Notes under the pieces: generated by a model
Seen by the model: the letters and a program-made list of their open reading frames with translations, nothing else
Told to the model about the DNA's origin: nothing
Database searches by the model: none
Origin: Bradyrhizobium sp. CSS354
Lineage (GTDB): Bacteria > Pseudomonadota > Alphaproteobacteria > Rhizobiales > Xanthobacteraceae
NCBI RefSeq assembly: GCF_029051725.1
Contig: NZ_JAACFU010000004.1
Location: 558,001-622,000 of the forward strand
Reading direction: 5' to 3'
DNA length: 64,000 bases
Shown here: in pieces, positions 1 to 8,976 of the stretch
Numbering within the stretch: the stretch's first letter is position 1
Layout of the letters: every line of letters begins with the position of its first letter
Made by a program: the position numbers and the translations under genes

Positions 1-319
1 TCAGCGGCGACAGGAACAATGCCGCCAATGTGTCACGACCGCGGAACCGATAGCGCGCGATCGCCAGCGCGGCAGGCACCGCGAACAGCAGCGCAACGAA
101 GGAGGACAGTGCGCCAAGACCAAGACTGACCCAGAAAGCATGGACGAATTCGGGATAGTTGGCGATCGCCCTGAACCAGCGCAGCGAAAAGCCGTTTGTC
201 GGCAGCGACAGGAAGCCTTCAGGCGTGAACGCAACGAGGCAGACGACGAGGATCGGCGCCACCATGACGATGACAAAGATGGTGTGGAAGATCAGCGCGA
301 GCGGCCCGTTCCGGCTCAT
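1..319 (-). CDS. ABC transporter permease, PotC-like (partial, runs off window)
   Basis: Inner-membrane permease subunit of a polyamine/spermidine-type ABC importer. Only the N-terminal 106 residues lie in the window; the frame is still open at position 1. The protein begins MSRNGPLALIFHTIFVIVMV, a first transmembrane helix, and continues with a second hydrophobic stretch (FWVSLGLGALSSFVALLFAV) typical of the second permease of PotABCD systems. Its ATG overlaps the stop of the preceding permease gene by four bases (ATGA), so translation is probably coupled. It is the fourth gene of the unit binding protein, ATPase, permease, permease. The substrate cannot be read from this fragment. Confidence 0.85.
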   Translation of the reverse strand, partial: MSRNGPLALIFHTIFVIVMVAPILVVCLVAFTPEGFLSLPTNGFSLRWFRAIANYPEFVHAFWVSLGLGALSSFVALLFAVPAALAIARYRFRGRDTLAALFLSPL

Positions 320-1191
320 CGGAACACCTCGGCGTAACGGCGCTCGATCAGTGCGTTGCTGCCGACGACGATCAAGACCAGCGCGGCCAGCAGCAGCGTG
401 GCGACCGCCGCACCCAGCGGCCAGTTCAGCGTGTTGAGGAATTCGTCATAGGCGAGCGTCGCCGCGACCTTGAGCCGGCGACCGCCGATGATCGCGGGCG
501 TCGCAAACGCACTGGCCGAGAGCGAGAACACGATGATCGCCCCCGACAGCACGCCCGGCATGATCTGTGGCATGATGATGCGGCGGATGATGGTCACGGG
601 GCCGGCGCCGAGCGACAGCGCGGCATTCTCGATCTGCGGATCGAGACGCTGCAGCGCCGCCCACACCGACAGCACCATGAACGGCATCATCACGTGCGCG
701 AGCGCGACCACCATGCCGGTTTCGGTGAACATGAAGGGGATAGGCGCGCGGATCACCCCGGCCGACATCAGCAGCTTGTTGACGAGCCCGTTGTTGCCGC
801 CGAACAGCAGCGCCCAGCCGAGCGTCCGCGCCACCACGGAAATCAGCAGCGGCCCCAGGATGACCAGCAGGAAAACGCTCTTCCAGCATCCGCTCATGCG
901 GTTGAGAATGTAGGCTTCGGGCGCACCGAGCACGGCGGTGAGCAGCGTGGTCAGGATCGCGATGCGAAACGTCCGTCCGAACATCTCGGCGTAATAGGGA
1001 TCGGTTACGATCTCATGCCAGTTCTTGAGGATGAAGACGGGCTCGATGCCCTTGTACTGGCCCCAGTCGTGGAACGACAGCATCACGGTCATTGCGAGCG
1101 GAATCAGGAGCACGCCGACGAACAGCATCAAAGCGGGCGCGGTCAGCACCCAGGGCGTGCGCGCGTTTCGTTCCTCGGCAGAAGCGCTCAT
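316..1191 (-). CDS. ABC transporter permease, PotB-like
   Basis: Inner-membrane permease of 291 residues, usual length for the first permease of spermidine/putrescine-type importers. After a short charged N-terminus a helix (LMLFVGVLLIPLAMTVMLSF) and about five more hydrophobic segments follow. The EAA-type loop that docks the ATPase is seen as ENAALSLGAGPVTIIRRIIMP near residue 205. The stop overlaps the next permease by four bases and the start overlaps the ATPase stop by four bases, so the three genes are one tightly coupled unit. Family assignment is firm; substrate (polyamine or another small cation or organic acid) is inferred. Confidence 0.9.
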   Translation of the reverse strand: MSASAEERNARTPWVLTAPALMLFVGVLLIPLAMTVMLSFHDWGQYKGIEPVFILKNWHEIVTDPYYAEMFGRTFRIAILTTLLTAVLGAPEAYILNRMSGCWKSVFLLVILGPLLISVVARTLGWALLFGGNNGLVNKLLMSAGVIRAPIPFMFTETGMVVALAHVMMPFMVLSVWAALQRLDPQIENAALSLGAGPVTIIRRIIMPQIMPGVLSGAIIVFSLSASAFATPAIIGGRRLKVAATLAYDEFLNTLNWPLGAAVATLLLAALVLIVVGSNALIERRYAEVFR

Positions 1192-2222
1192 GCGGCGCCC
1201 CTCACGCCCATGTCCTCCGGCCGCCAGGTGAGGTGAACTGCCTCGCCTTCGACCGGCTGCGACTGGCCGTCATTCTGGCGGATCACGGTCGCCGGGCCAC
1301 ATTCGCTCTCGCACTGGAACAGCCAGTGATTACCCTGGAAGATGCGCGTGACGATCTTTGCGCTGAGGCCTGCGTCGCCAAAGTCGATCCGCTCGGGGCG
1401 AATGCTGATGGTGACGGCACCGCTGCGCCCGGCAGGCGCGGGCGCGCTCCACGAGCCCGCGATCAATCGCGCAGGCGCACTCGTTCGATCGATCGTCGCG
1501 GCAAAGTCGTTGGTCTTGCCCAAAAACTGCGAGACGAAGGCCGAGGCCGGCTTCTCATAGGTCTCCTGCGGCGTGCCGATCTGCTCGATCCGGCCCTGGC
1601 TCATCACCACGATGCGGTCGGACAGCGACATCGCCTCGTTCTGGTCGTGGGTGACGAGGATCGTGGTGGTGCCGATGGTGCGCTGGATCTGGCGCAGCTC
1701 GATCTGCATCTCCTCGCGCAGCTTGGCGTCGAGATTGGAAAGCGGCTCGTCGAGCAGCAGCACGCTCGGCTTGATCACCAGCGCGCGCGCCAGCGCCACG
1801 CGCTGTTGCTGGCCGCCGGACATGCGGCGCGGATGACGCTCCTCGTAGCCGGCAAGCCCGACCATCGCAAGCGCGGCGCGGACACGCTCGGTCCGTTCAC
1901 CGCGCGGCACATTGCGCATCTCAAGGCCGAAGGCGACATTCTCGGCCGCGGTCATGTGTGGAAACAGCGCGTAGCTCTGGAACACGATCCCGAGCCCGCG
2001 TTTGGCCGGATGGATCGCGGTCAGATCCTTGCCTTCCAGCCGGATTGCGCCGCGGGTGGGGTCGAGGAAGCCCGCGATCATCTGCAGGGTCGTGGTCTTG
2101 CCGCAGCCGGAGGGGCCGAGGAAGGAGATGAACTCCCCCTTCCCGACCGCGAGACTGAAGTCATCGACGACAGTCTGCGCTCCGAATTGCTTGGCGACCC
2201 CTTCGAGCTCGAGATAGGCCAT
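1188..2222 (-). CDS. ABC transporter ATP-binding protein, PotA-like
   Basis: Cytoplasmic ATPase of 344 residues that powers the neighbouring permeases. Walker A (GPSGCGKTT, about 36-44), Q-loop Gln82, signature SGGQQQR (135-141), Walker B LLLDEP (155-160) and switch His191 are all present. About 110 C-terminal residues form the TOBE-type regulatory domain found in PotA, FbpC and MalK relatives. The start at MAYLELEG was chosen because a GGAGA ribosome site lies a few bases upstream; a longer reading frame would run into the end of the binding-protein gene. It follows the binding-protein gene by 23 bases. Confidence 0.93.
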   Translation of the reverse strand: MAYLELEGVAKQFGAQTVVDDFSLAVGKGEFISFLGPSGCGKTTTLQMIAGFLDPTRGAIRLEGKDLTAIHPAKRGLGIVFQSYALFPHMTAAENVAFGLEMRNVPRGERTERVRAALAMVGLAGYEERHPRRMSGGQQQRVALARALVIKPSVLLLDEPLSNLDAKLREEMQIELRQIQRTIGTTTILVTHDQNEAMSLSDRIVVMSQGRIEQIGTPQETYEKPASAFVSQFLGKTNDFAATIDRTSAPARLIAGSWSAPAPAGRSGAVTISIRPERIDFGDAGLSAKIVTRIFQGNHWLFQCESECGPATVIRQNDGQSQPVEGEAVHLTWRPEDMGVRGAA

Positions 2223-2245
2223 CGCACTGTCTCCGGTATGACCGA

Positions 2246-3280
2246 TCAGCGCTCGACCTCGCGATTCCAGCGCTTGGTCCATTCCTCGCGCTTGTCGTTG
2301 ATGACGGTCCAGTCCGGATTATAGAGCTTTGCGGCACGCTCGCCGATCGGCGCCATCTTGCCGAGCTCGGGCGGGATCACCAGCGATTTCAGCACTGGGC
2401 CATAGCCATAGTCCTTCAGCAAAACCAGCTGGGTTTTCGGGTCGAGCAGCTTCTTGATGAAGCTCGCCGCGAGCGGCGAGACATTCGGCTTGGTGATGGG
2501 ACAGGCGGTGGTCAGCAATGTCGCGGCGCCTTCCTTGGGATAGACGAAGTCGACGGGGAAGCCGGTATTGGCAAAGCTCTGCACGCGGCCCGTGCCCCAC
2601 ACCGCGATCACGGCCTGGCCGGACTGGAACAGCTCGGTCATCTTGCCCGGCGACGGCTCATAGGCGAGCACGTTCGGATTGATCTGCTCCTTGAAGATCT
2701 TGAAGCCGGAATCGACATTGGACTCGCCGCCGCCGTTCATCTTCGACAGCATCACCAGCGCTTCGAGGCCATAGGTGTTGTTGATCGGCGGGATCACGAG
2801 CTGCTTGGCGTATTTCGTGTCCTTCAAATCGTTCCAGGAGCTCGGCGGCGCCCAGCCCTTCTCTGCAAACACCTTGGTGTTGTACATCAGGCCGGTCGCG
2901 ACGATGCCGATTGCGACCGCGTGATCGTCCTTGAAGCGCGCGGTGTCGTAGAGATCGGCCGGCAGTCCGTCGAGCTTGCCGCAGAAGCCGAGCTGGATCG
3001 CCTGGTACATCGGGCCGTCGTCGACGATGGCGACGTCGATCTGCTGGTTGCCCTTTTGCGCCTGTAGCTTTGCCAGCGTGTCGGTGGAGTTGCCGGCGAC
3101 GTACTCGACCTTGACGCCGTTCTCCTTCTCGAAGGTCGGGATCACCTCGTCGCGGATGGTCTTTTCGAACGAGCCGCCATAGCCGGCGACATAGAGCGTC
3201 TTTTGCTGGGCCGTGGCGACCGACGGGGCGGCGATGAGAGCCGCGATGCTGACCGCTGTCAGAAGGCGAAAAGTCTTCAT
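2246..3280 (-). CDS. Extracellular solute-binding protein, PotD/family-1-like
   Basis: Periplasmic receptor of 344 residues for the ABC importer encoded immediately downstream. It begins with a Sec signal (MKTFRLLTAVSIAALIAAP, cleavage expected after VATAQ) and the mature part starts KTLYVAGYGGSFEK, a pattern common in PotD/family-1 spermidine, putrescine or opine binding proteins. The ATG at 3280 was chosen because the signal peptide starts there and GGAGAT precedes it; the open frame extends further upstream without signal-peptide character. First gene of the four-gene transporter, divergent from a LysR gene that probably controls it. Exact ligand unknown. Confidence 0.9.
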   Translation of the reverse strand: MKTFRLLTAVSIAALIAAPSVATAQQKTLYVAGYGGSFEKTIRDEVIPTFEKENGVKVEYVAGNSTDTLAKLQAQKGNQQIDVAIVDDGPMYQAIQLGFCGKLDGLPADLYDTARFKDDHAVAIGIVATGLMYNTKVFAEKGWAPPSSWNDLKDTKYAKQLVIPPINNTYGLEALVMLSKMNGGGESNVDSGFKIFKEQINPNVLAYEPSPGKMTELFQSGQAVIAVWGTGRVQSFANTGFPVDFVYPKEGAATLLTTACPITKPNVSPLAASFIKKLLDPKTQLVLLKDYGYGPVLKSLVIPPELGKMAPIGERAAKLYNPDWTVINDKREEWTKRWNREVER

Positions 3281-3552
3281 GTGGTCCGATCTCCATACCG
3301 GGATGAGGTGACGTGCCGACGAGTCTCGTTGGCTGAACCTTCCGCATTTCCTTCCGCGCAAATCCCTCTCCGACCAGGGCTCCGGCCCCTGGTGGACGGG
3401 TTTTGGCGCGATCCGGAGGTTTGAACCCCTCCAATCTGCCGAAAAAGCGGGCCTTTTCCAGCTCTGATGAAAAGGATCGCAAACTCTGGCTTCCATCGTC
3501 CAATGAATAATGGCAGCCTCTGCATGCCGAAATGTTATGAATGGAAATCGGG
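3281..3552. promoter_or_regulatory. Divergent promoter region between transporter and LysR gene
   Basis: A 272-base non-coding interval separates the start codons of the binding-protein gene (minus) and the LysR gene (plus). LysR regulators usually bind such intervals. Near 3503-3537 the sequence has a loose dyad (ATAATGGCA ... TGCCGAAATGTTAT) that could be a LysR site. I see no convincing single sigma-70 promoter, so this is a position-based call. Confidence 0.35.
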
Positions 3553-4467
3553 ATGGCGCGGATCAATTCGCGGCAGGTGGAGGCCTTCCGAGCGACGATG
3601 CTGACCGGCAGCGTGACCGAGGCGGCGGCGCTGATGACCGTGACGCAGCCGGCGGTCAGCCGGTTGCTGCGCGACCTCCAGGCGCTGTTGAAGATGGAGT
3701 TGTTCGAACGGCGCGGCACCGGCCTGGTGCCGACCGCTGCGGCAATGGCACTCTACACCGAAGTCGAGCGCTCCTTCGTCGGCCTCGAACGCATCACCGC
3801 GGCAGCCGAGGAAATCCGCGGCCGCCGCACCGGCTCACTGCGGATCGCAGCACTTCCAGCGCTGTCGAATGGCTATCTGCCCCGACTGGCCGGGCATTTT
3901 CTGAAAGAGCGGCCCAACCTCAACCTCGCCTTCTTCGGTGTGATCTCGCCGATCGTGGTCGACTGGGTGCTGAACAATCAATGCGACATCGGCTTTGCCG
4001 AGGTGCCGATCGCGCATTCCGGCCTTCCGAGCCAGAAGCTGCCGGCGCCGGCGCGCGTTGCCGTGCTGCCGACAGGTCATCGCCTCGCGGAAAAGGAAGT
4101 TTTGGAGCCGCACGACTTCGAGGGCGAGACCTTCATCTCGTTATCAGCGGGCTCGTCGAGCCGTCATCTCGTCGATCAGATATTCCACCGTCACGATGTC
4201 CGCCGCGTGCTGCGGGTGGAGACCGCGCTGTCCGAGATCATGTGCGGCATGGTGTCGTCGGGGCTCGGGGTCGCGATCTGCGATCCCTTCACCGCGCAGG
4301 AATTTTCCACCCGCGGCGTCGTCGTGCGCCGCTTTCTGCCGCGCATCGATTTCGAATTCTCGGCGGTCTTTCCGGCGCAGCGCAGCCCCTCGCCGGTGGC
4401 GCTGGATCTGGTCGAGACCATGCGCAAGTCGCTCGCGGAATTCGAGGAGGCAGCTCTCAGCCGTTGA
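3553..4467 (+). CDS. LysR-family transcriptional regulator
   Basis: DNA-binding regulator of 304 residues. The N-terminal winged helix-turn-helix is clear (SVTEAAALMTVTQPAVSRLL, about 20-40), followed by the usual linker helix and a periplasmic-binding-like effector domain. Start: an in-frame ATG lies 12 bases upstream (3541), but MARINSRQVEAF is the usual beginning of this domain. The gene is divergent from the polyamine-type transporter, so that operon is the likely target. Its 3' end overlaps the convergent amidohydrolase gene by 11 bases. Effector unknown. Confidence 0.9.
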   Translation: MARINSRQVEAFRATMLTGSVTEAAALMTVTQPAVSRLLRDLQALLKMELFERRGTGLVPTAAAMALYTEVERSFVGLERITAAAEEIRGRRTGSLRIAALPALSNGYLPRLAGHFLKERPNLNLAFFGVISPIVVDWVLNNQCDIGFAEVPIAHSGLPSQKLPAPARVAVLPTGHRLAEKEVLEPHDFEGETFISLSAGSSSRHLVDQIFHRHDVRRVLRVETALSEIMCGMVSSGLGVAICDPFTAQEFSTRGVVVRRFLPRIDFEFSAVFPAQRSPSPVALDLVETMRKSLAEFEEAALSR

Positions 4468-5830
4468 ACGCCGCCTGCGCCTCCGGCAGGTCCCAGATCT
4501 TGCCGATCGCAGCCGTCCCCGCCGCCGTGATCGCCGCTTCGTCGGCGCCAAGATAGCGGCCGGCATCGACCAGCATACGGCCGTCGACCATGACCTGATC
4601 GATATTGGCGCGATTGGCGAGCGCGATCAGCGCCCGGCGCGGGTCGAACAGCGGCTGAAGATGCGGATGGGTGAGATCGACGATCGTGAGGTCGGCGGTC
4701 GCGCCGGGCTCGATGCGGCCGAGGTCAGGCCGCTTGATCACGTCTGCGGCGATTGCCGTGTTGGCCTCGATCAGCTGGGGCGAGTTCGCGACGTCAGCGC
4801 GCGCTGAGGTGATCTTGGAGATCAGCGAGGCGGCATTGAGCTCGCCGAGCAGGTCCATGTTGTAGCCGTCGGTGCCGACCACGGTGCGAACGCCGTGCTC
4901 CGCGAACCGGCTGAAGGCCGCGGTGACGCCGGCGCGCGCAAACACGCGCGGGCAGTTGAGAACCGTCATGCCGCGCGCGGCCATCAGCTTGAGATCGTCG
5001 TCGGTGCTGAACATGCAGTGCGCCGCCATCAGATCCGGGGCCAGCAGGCCGAGCCAGTCGAGATATTGCGCCGGCGTGCGGCCGCCATAGCGCTTGCCGA
5101 TGGTCTCGACCTCGGCACGGCTCTGCGCCATATGCGTCGTAATGGGAACGCCAAGCGCGCGCGCCCGCGTGGCGCAGGCTTTCAAGAGATCGGGGCCGCA
5201 GGTGTCGGTGGCGTGTGGGCTCATCGCAAGGCCGATGCGACCGTCGCCGCGATTGTTCCAGCGCTGGTAGAGCGCATCCCAGGTCGCCATGTCGGCGGTG
5301 CCGTCATCGCCGGAGTAGCGAACCACGCCGTCGGGACCGGCCTTGGCGTCGGACGTCGAGAACAGATAGGGCGCACCGTAGAAGCGGATGCCCATCTCTT
5401 CCGCCGCGTCGAACATCTCCGGGATCGAATTGCGGAACGGCTCCATCACCGTGGTGGCGCCGCCCTTCAGGAGTTGAAGAATGCCGAGCCGCGCGACCGC
5501 CATGCGCTCTTCCGCCGACAAGATATCAGCGCCGCGCTTGGTCAGCGGCAAAAGCACCGTGTAGACGATGCTCTGGTTGTTCTTGCGGCCATTGCCGTCC
5601 TCGGTGTGGCTGCGCGCCACCGCTTCCGAGAAGCAGTGATTGTGTAGGTTGAGGAGGCCGGGCAGAACGAAACGGCCGGGGCGGTCATGCACCTCGTCCG
5701 CGCGCGGCTTATCGCGCGTGACCGCGGCGATCGTCTTGCCTTCGATCAGCACCCAGTGGTCGCGCAACACGTCCTGCGCGCCGTCCTTGCGTGACAGCAC
5801 ATAGCTGCCGAAAATTGCTGAGGTGCTCAT
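4457..5830 (-). CDS. Amidohydrolase-superfamily metal-dependent hydrolase (SsnA/AtzA-like)
   Basis: Cytosolic metal hydrolase of 457 residues. The metal-binding HxH motif is His63 and His65 (GLLNLHNH), with further candidate ligands in TTHMAQSRAE, AAHCMFSTDDD and the late Asp of VGTDGYNMD. This ordered set is the mononuclear amidohydrolase pattern of cytosine/guanine deaminases, chlorohydrolases and SsnA proteins. Length is normal. Its start overlaps the stop of the binding-protein gene by four bases, so it is probably co-translated. In this context (racemase, allantoinase-like protein, carbamoylase-like protein) a C-N bond hydrolysis or deamination of a nitrogen heterocycle is likely. The exact substrate cannot be told. 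Confidence 0.88.
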   Translation of the reverse strand: MSTSAIFGSYVLSRKDGAQDVLRDHWVLIEGKTIAAVTRDKPRADEVHDRPGRFVLPGLLNLHNHCFSEAVARSHTEDGNGRKNNQSIVYTVLLPLTKRGADILSAEERMAVARLGILQLLKGGATTVMEPFRNSIPEMFDAAEEMGIRFYGAPYLFSTSDAKAGPDGVVRYSGDDGTADMATWDALYQRWNNRGDGRIGLAMSPHATDTCGPDLLKACATRARALGVPITTHMAQSRAEVETIGKRYGGRTPAQYLDWLGLLAPDLMAAHCMFSTDDDLKLMAARGMTVLNCPRVFARAGVTAAFSRFAEHGVRTVVGTDGYNMDLLGELNAASLISKITSARADVANSPQLIEANTAIAADVIKRPDLGRIEPGATADLTIVDLTHPHLQPLFDPRRALIALANRANIDQVMVDGRMLVDAGRYLGADEAAITAAGTAAIGKIWDLPEAQAAFNG

Positions 5831-7410
5831 GCGGGGCGTACGTTCCAGAAGACGGCGGTGCCGTCGAGAATGCCGGTGATGGCTTTGCGATAGGCGGTCG
5901 GCTGCTTGTACAGGCCGATCGGAATATAGGGGATTTCCTGGAAGGCCACCGCCTGGATCTCACGGCAGATGCGCTGCTGCTCCGCGAGCTCGGAGGCCGC
6001 GAGCCATTGGCTGCGCAAGGCTCCCATCTTCTCGCTCGCATACCAGCCGGCGACCTTGCCCTCACCCCGGATGTTGGTGTTGCCGGCCGGATTGAGCCAG
6101 TCGATGCCCTGCCAGTTGCCCACTGCGGCGCTCCAGCCGCCCTGCGGAAGCGGATCTTTCTTGAGCTGGCGCTGCAACACCACGGCGAAATCGAGCCCGG
6201 CATATTCGACGTTCATGCCCGCCTTGCGCAAGGAGTCGACGGCGATCTCGCCAAGCGGCTTCTGCGCCAGCGAGTTGGTGGGCACGAGCACCACGATCTT
6301 CTCACCATTGTAGCCCGCGGCCTTGAGATCGGCCTTCACCTTGGCGTAGTCACGCGGGCCGCGGAACACGTCGAGGCCGACCTCGCTCGCCATCGGCGTA
6401 TTCGGCGCGAAATAGCCGATCGGGGAGACCTGGAAGTTCGGATCGGTACCGGCCACCGCGGTCATGAAGGCGGATTGATCGATCGCCCCCAGGAGCGCGC
6501 GGCGAACGGCAGGGTTGTCGAACGGCGGCTGAAGATGATTGAGGCGCAGCATGCAGGCATAACCCCGGGGATCGAGGATGCGCGTCTCGATGTCGCCGGC
6601 AGCCTTGATGATCGGCAGCAGATCGTGCGGCGTGGTTTCCTGCCAGTCCTGCTCGCCGGTTTGCAGCGCGGCGACGCCGGTGCCGGCATCGGGCGTGGTG
6701 GTCCAGACCACCCGATCGTAGTGCACGATCTTCGGACCCGCGGTCCAATCCGGCTTGCCGTCGCTGCGCGGCTGATAGCGCTCGAACCTGGCATAGGCGT
6801 TGCGCGCACCCTGCACACGCTCGTCGGCGAGATAGCGGAACGGGCCGCTGCCGATCACTTCGGTCAGTGGCTTGAACGGATCCTGGCTCGCCAGCCGCTC
6901 CGGCATCATGAAGCACGCGTTGATCGCGGCCTTCCCGAGCGCCTGCGGCAGTAGCGGGAACGGACGCTTGAGGCGGAAGCGGATGGTGCGGTCGTCAGTG
7001 GCCGACAGTTCGTCAGTCGCCTCCATCAGCTCACCGCCAAAGCCGTCGCGTGCGGCCCAGCGGCGGATGCTCGCGACGCAGTCGCGGGCAAGCACGCGCT
7101 CGCCGTCGTGCCAGAACAGGCCGTCGCGCAAGCTGAGGTCCCATTGCAGCCCATCACCGGAGACGACATGGCCCGACAGCATCTGCGGCGAGACCTGGAG
7201 CGAAGAGCTGATGCCATAGAGCTTGTCGTAGACCATGAAGCCATGGTTTCGCGACACTTGTGCCGTGGAATAGATGGGGTCGACGAAGGCGAGGTCGATA
7301 ACGGGAATGAAGCGCAGCGTGGTCTGGGATTCGGCGCGCAGGATGCCCGGGAACGACAGCGCCGGTACAGCGGCTGCGGCCTTGAGGAGCGAACGGCGAG
7401 AGACGGGCAT
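5827..7410 (-). CDS. ABC transporter substrate-binding protein, family 5 (peptide/opine type)
   Basis: Exported binding protein of 527 residues, the length usual for family-5 (DppA/OppA-like) receptors. It begins MPVSRRSLLKAAAAVPALSF, a twin-arginine type signal, and cleavage after LRAES is likely. Internal motifs fit the family, for example YSTAQVSRNHGFMVYDKL and VSGDGLQWDLSLRDGLFWHDGE. No family-5 permease or ATPase lies in the cluster, so this receptor either serves a transporter encoded elsewhere or feeds another system. It overlaps the amidohydrolase gene downstream and follows the racemase-like gene by 22 bases, suggesting one transcript. Confidence 0.9.
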   Translation of the reverse strand: MPVSRRSLLKAAAAVPALSFPGILRAESQTTLRFIPVIDLAFVDPIYSTAQVSRNHGFMVYDKLYGISSSLQVSPQMLSGHVVSGDGLQWDLSLRDGLFWHDGERVLARDCVASIRRWAARDGFGGELMEATDELSATDDRTIRFRLKRPFPLLPQALGKAAINACFMMPERLASQDPFKPLTEVIGSGPFRYLADERVQGARNAYARFERYQPRSDGKPDWTAGPKIVHYDRVVWTTTPDAGTGVAALQTGEQDWQETTPHDLLPIIKAAGDIETRILDPRGYACMLRLNHLQPPFDNPAVRRALLGAIDQSAFMTAVAGTDPNFQVSPIGYFAPNTPMASEVGLDVFRGPRDYAKVKADLKAAGYNGEKIVVLVPTNSLAQKPLGEIAVDSLRKAGMNVEYAGLDFAVVLQRQLKKDPLPQGGWSAAVGNWQGIDWLNPAGNTNIRGEGKVAGWYASEKMGALRSQWLAASELAEQQRICREIQAVAFQEIPYIPIGLYKQPTAYRKAITGILDGTAVFWNVRPA

Positions 7411-7432
7411 TGCAAGAGGCTCCTGAAGGATC

Positions 7433-8083
7433 TTACGTGTTCAGCAAGACGGCACCGATCGCAGCGGCCACCGCCTGTTGCGCCGGCTCGACCACGGGAA
7501 CGCCGATCGCTTCCGCAATCGCCGCGCGATGCGAGGCCATGCCGGCGCAGCCCATCACCACGACATCGGCACGGCATTGCGTGACGAGCGCGCGGCCGGC
7601 TTCGATCAACCGGCGCCGGATGTCCGCGCCCGCCGTCTCGGCCGCGCTCGCTCCGACCGACCAGCTTCCAGCATAACGACTATCGACGCCCATCAATCGC
7701 ACCATCCGCTGCTGACGGCGGATGCTCGACGGCGACAGCGCGATAATTCCAAAACGTTCGCCCAGCATCAGCGCGCGAAAGATGCCGCACTCGGCGATGC
7801 CCATCACCGGGCGCCCGGCGGCTGCCTCGCGCACCGCATGCAGGCCGGGATCGCTGAAGCAGGCCAGCACGAGGGCATCCGCATCGTCGCGCGACACACG
7901 ATTGACCAGCGGCATCACAACGCTGTCGGCGTCACGTTGCGAGCTGATGCCGGGCGGCCCCTCGGCAAGGCCCACGACGTCGATCTCCGGTCCGCCGGCG
8001 ATGCGCAGCGGCGCGACCGCGTCGTCGATCGCCGCCGTCACCGATGCGGAGGAGTTGGGGTTGATGACAAGGATGCGGGTCAT
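7433..8083 (-). CDS. Asp/Glu/hydantoin racemase-family protein
   Basis: Protein of 216 residues in the Asp/Glu racemase superfamily, which use two cysteines to invert a carbon centre or to isomerise maleate-type acids. Cys75 (VLACFSDPG) and Cys179 (VMGCAGM) are present at the expected positions, as is the N-terminal RILVINPNSS typical of hydantoin racemases. Start: ATG at 8083 fits the family; a TTG at 8095 overlapping the upstream stop is an alternative. Next to an N-carbamoylase-like gene and an allantoinase-like gene, a role in racemising a hydantoin or ureide is plausible but inferred. Confidence 0.88.
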   Translation of the reverse strand: MTRILVINPNSSASVTAAIDDAVAPLRIAGGPEIDVVGLAEGPPGISSQRDADSVVMPLVNRVSRDDADALVLACFSDPGLHAVREAAAGRPVMGIAECGIFRALMLGERFGIIALSPSSIRRQQRMVRLMGVDSRYAGSWSVGASAAETAGADIRRRLIEAGRALVTQCRADVVVMGCAGMASHRAAIAEAIGVPVVEPAQQAVAAAIGAVLLNT

Positions 8084-8091
8084 GGCGTGGC

Positions 8092-8976
8092 TCAACTTTT
8101 GCCGGCCTCATGGCGCAGGAAGTTGGCTGCGATCTTCTCACCGGTCGTGATCCAGACGTCCGGGCACGACTTTGCGTAACTCAGGAACTCTCGCAGCAGG
8201 CGCAGCCGCATCGGTCGGCCGCTGCATTGCGGATGCAGCACGGTCGTCACCATCGCGCCCCAGTCGCGGACTTCGTCGAGCTCGTCCTTCCAGATCGAAA
8301 GCACATGCTCCTTCGGGAAAATCGAGCGCGGACTGAAGCGCGCGGACAGGCCGTGCATCCAGTCGTCATAGCTTGCGGTCACCGGCAGCTCGATCGTGCC
8401 GGGCTTGCCGTCGGCGAGACGATGCCGATAGGGCCGCACGTCGTCGCGAAACGAGGAGGTGTAGACGATGCCGTGGCGCACCAGCGCCACCCGCAGCTCC
8501 TCGGTGAACTCGCCGTAAGGCGCGCGATAGCCGGTCGGCCTGACGCCAAGCCGGCGCTTGAGCGCATCAAAGCCGCGCTCCAGCTCCTCCTCGATCCAGG
8601 GATCGCCGGGATCCGGAAGGAGATGGTGATAGCCGTGGTGGCCGATCTCGTGGCCGGCCTTGAGAATGGACTCGGCCATCGCCGGATGCGCGTCGACCGA
8701 CCATCCCGTGACGAAGAAGGTCGCCTTGAGATCGAGCTGATCGAGCAGCTCCAGGAGTTTCGGCGTGCCGACGCGCGCCTCATAGCCGCCATAGCTCATG
8801 GTGATGAGCCGCTGCGCGTGCACCGCGTCCTTGCTGGTCCATGCGCTCTCCGCGTCGACGTCGAACGACAGGAACATCGCCGAATTGTACGGCTTCGGCC
8901 AGGGGTATTCCGGCGCAGGATCCGCGGTGTTGGCCGGAACGAGCGGAATGCTCTGGAGCGCCTTACTGTCCAGCAT
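8092..8976 (-). CDS. Polysaccharide-deacetylase-family protein (allantoinase PuuE-like)
   Basis: NodB-fold metal hydrolase of 294 residues. The metal-binding Asp pair is in FLSFDVDAES (Asp39, Asp41), and the His motif is EIGHHGYHH (about 109-117), followed by TGYRAPYGE. There is no signal peptide, so it acts in the cytoplasm, as do PuuE allantoinases and related cyclic-amide hydrolases rather than cell-wall deacetylases. Its 3' end is 8 bases from the racemase start and its 5' end overlaps the binding-protein gene by 14 bases. Family certain, substrate inferred from neighbours. Confidence 0.88.
   Translation of the reverse strand: MLDSKALQSIPLVPANTADPAPEYPWPKPYNSAMFLSFDVDAESAWTSKDAVHAQRLITMSYGGYEARVGTPKLLELLDQLDLKATFFVTGWSVDAHPAMAESILKAGHEIGHHGYHHLLPDPGDPWIEEELERGFDALKRRLGVRPTGYRAPYGEFTEELRVALVRHGIVYTSSFRDDVRPYRHRLADGKPGTIELPVTASYDDWMHGLSARFSPRSIFPKEHVLSIWKDELDEVRDWGAMVTTVLHPQCSGRPMRLRLLREFLSYAKSCPDVWITTGEKIAANFLRHEAGKS

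Noticed and set aside
1092..2324. 410-codon open frame on the plus strand
   Set aside because: Antisense to the PotA-like ATPase, which has every family motif; low-complexity composition typical of a shadow frame.
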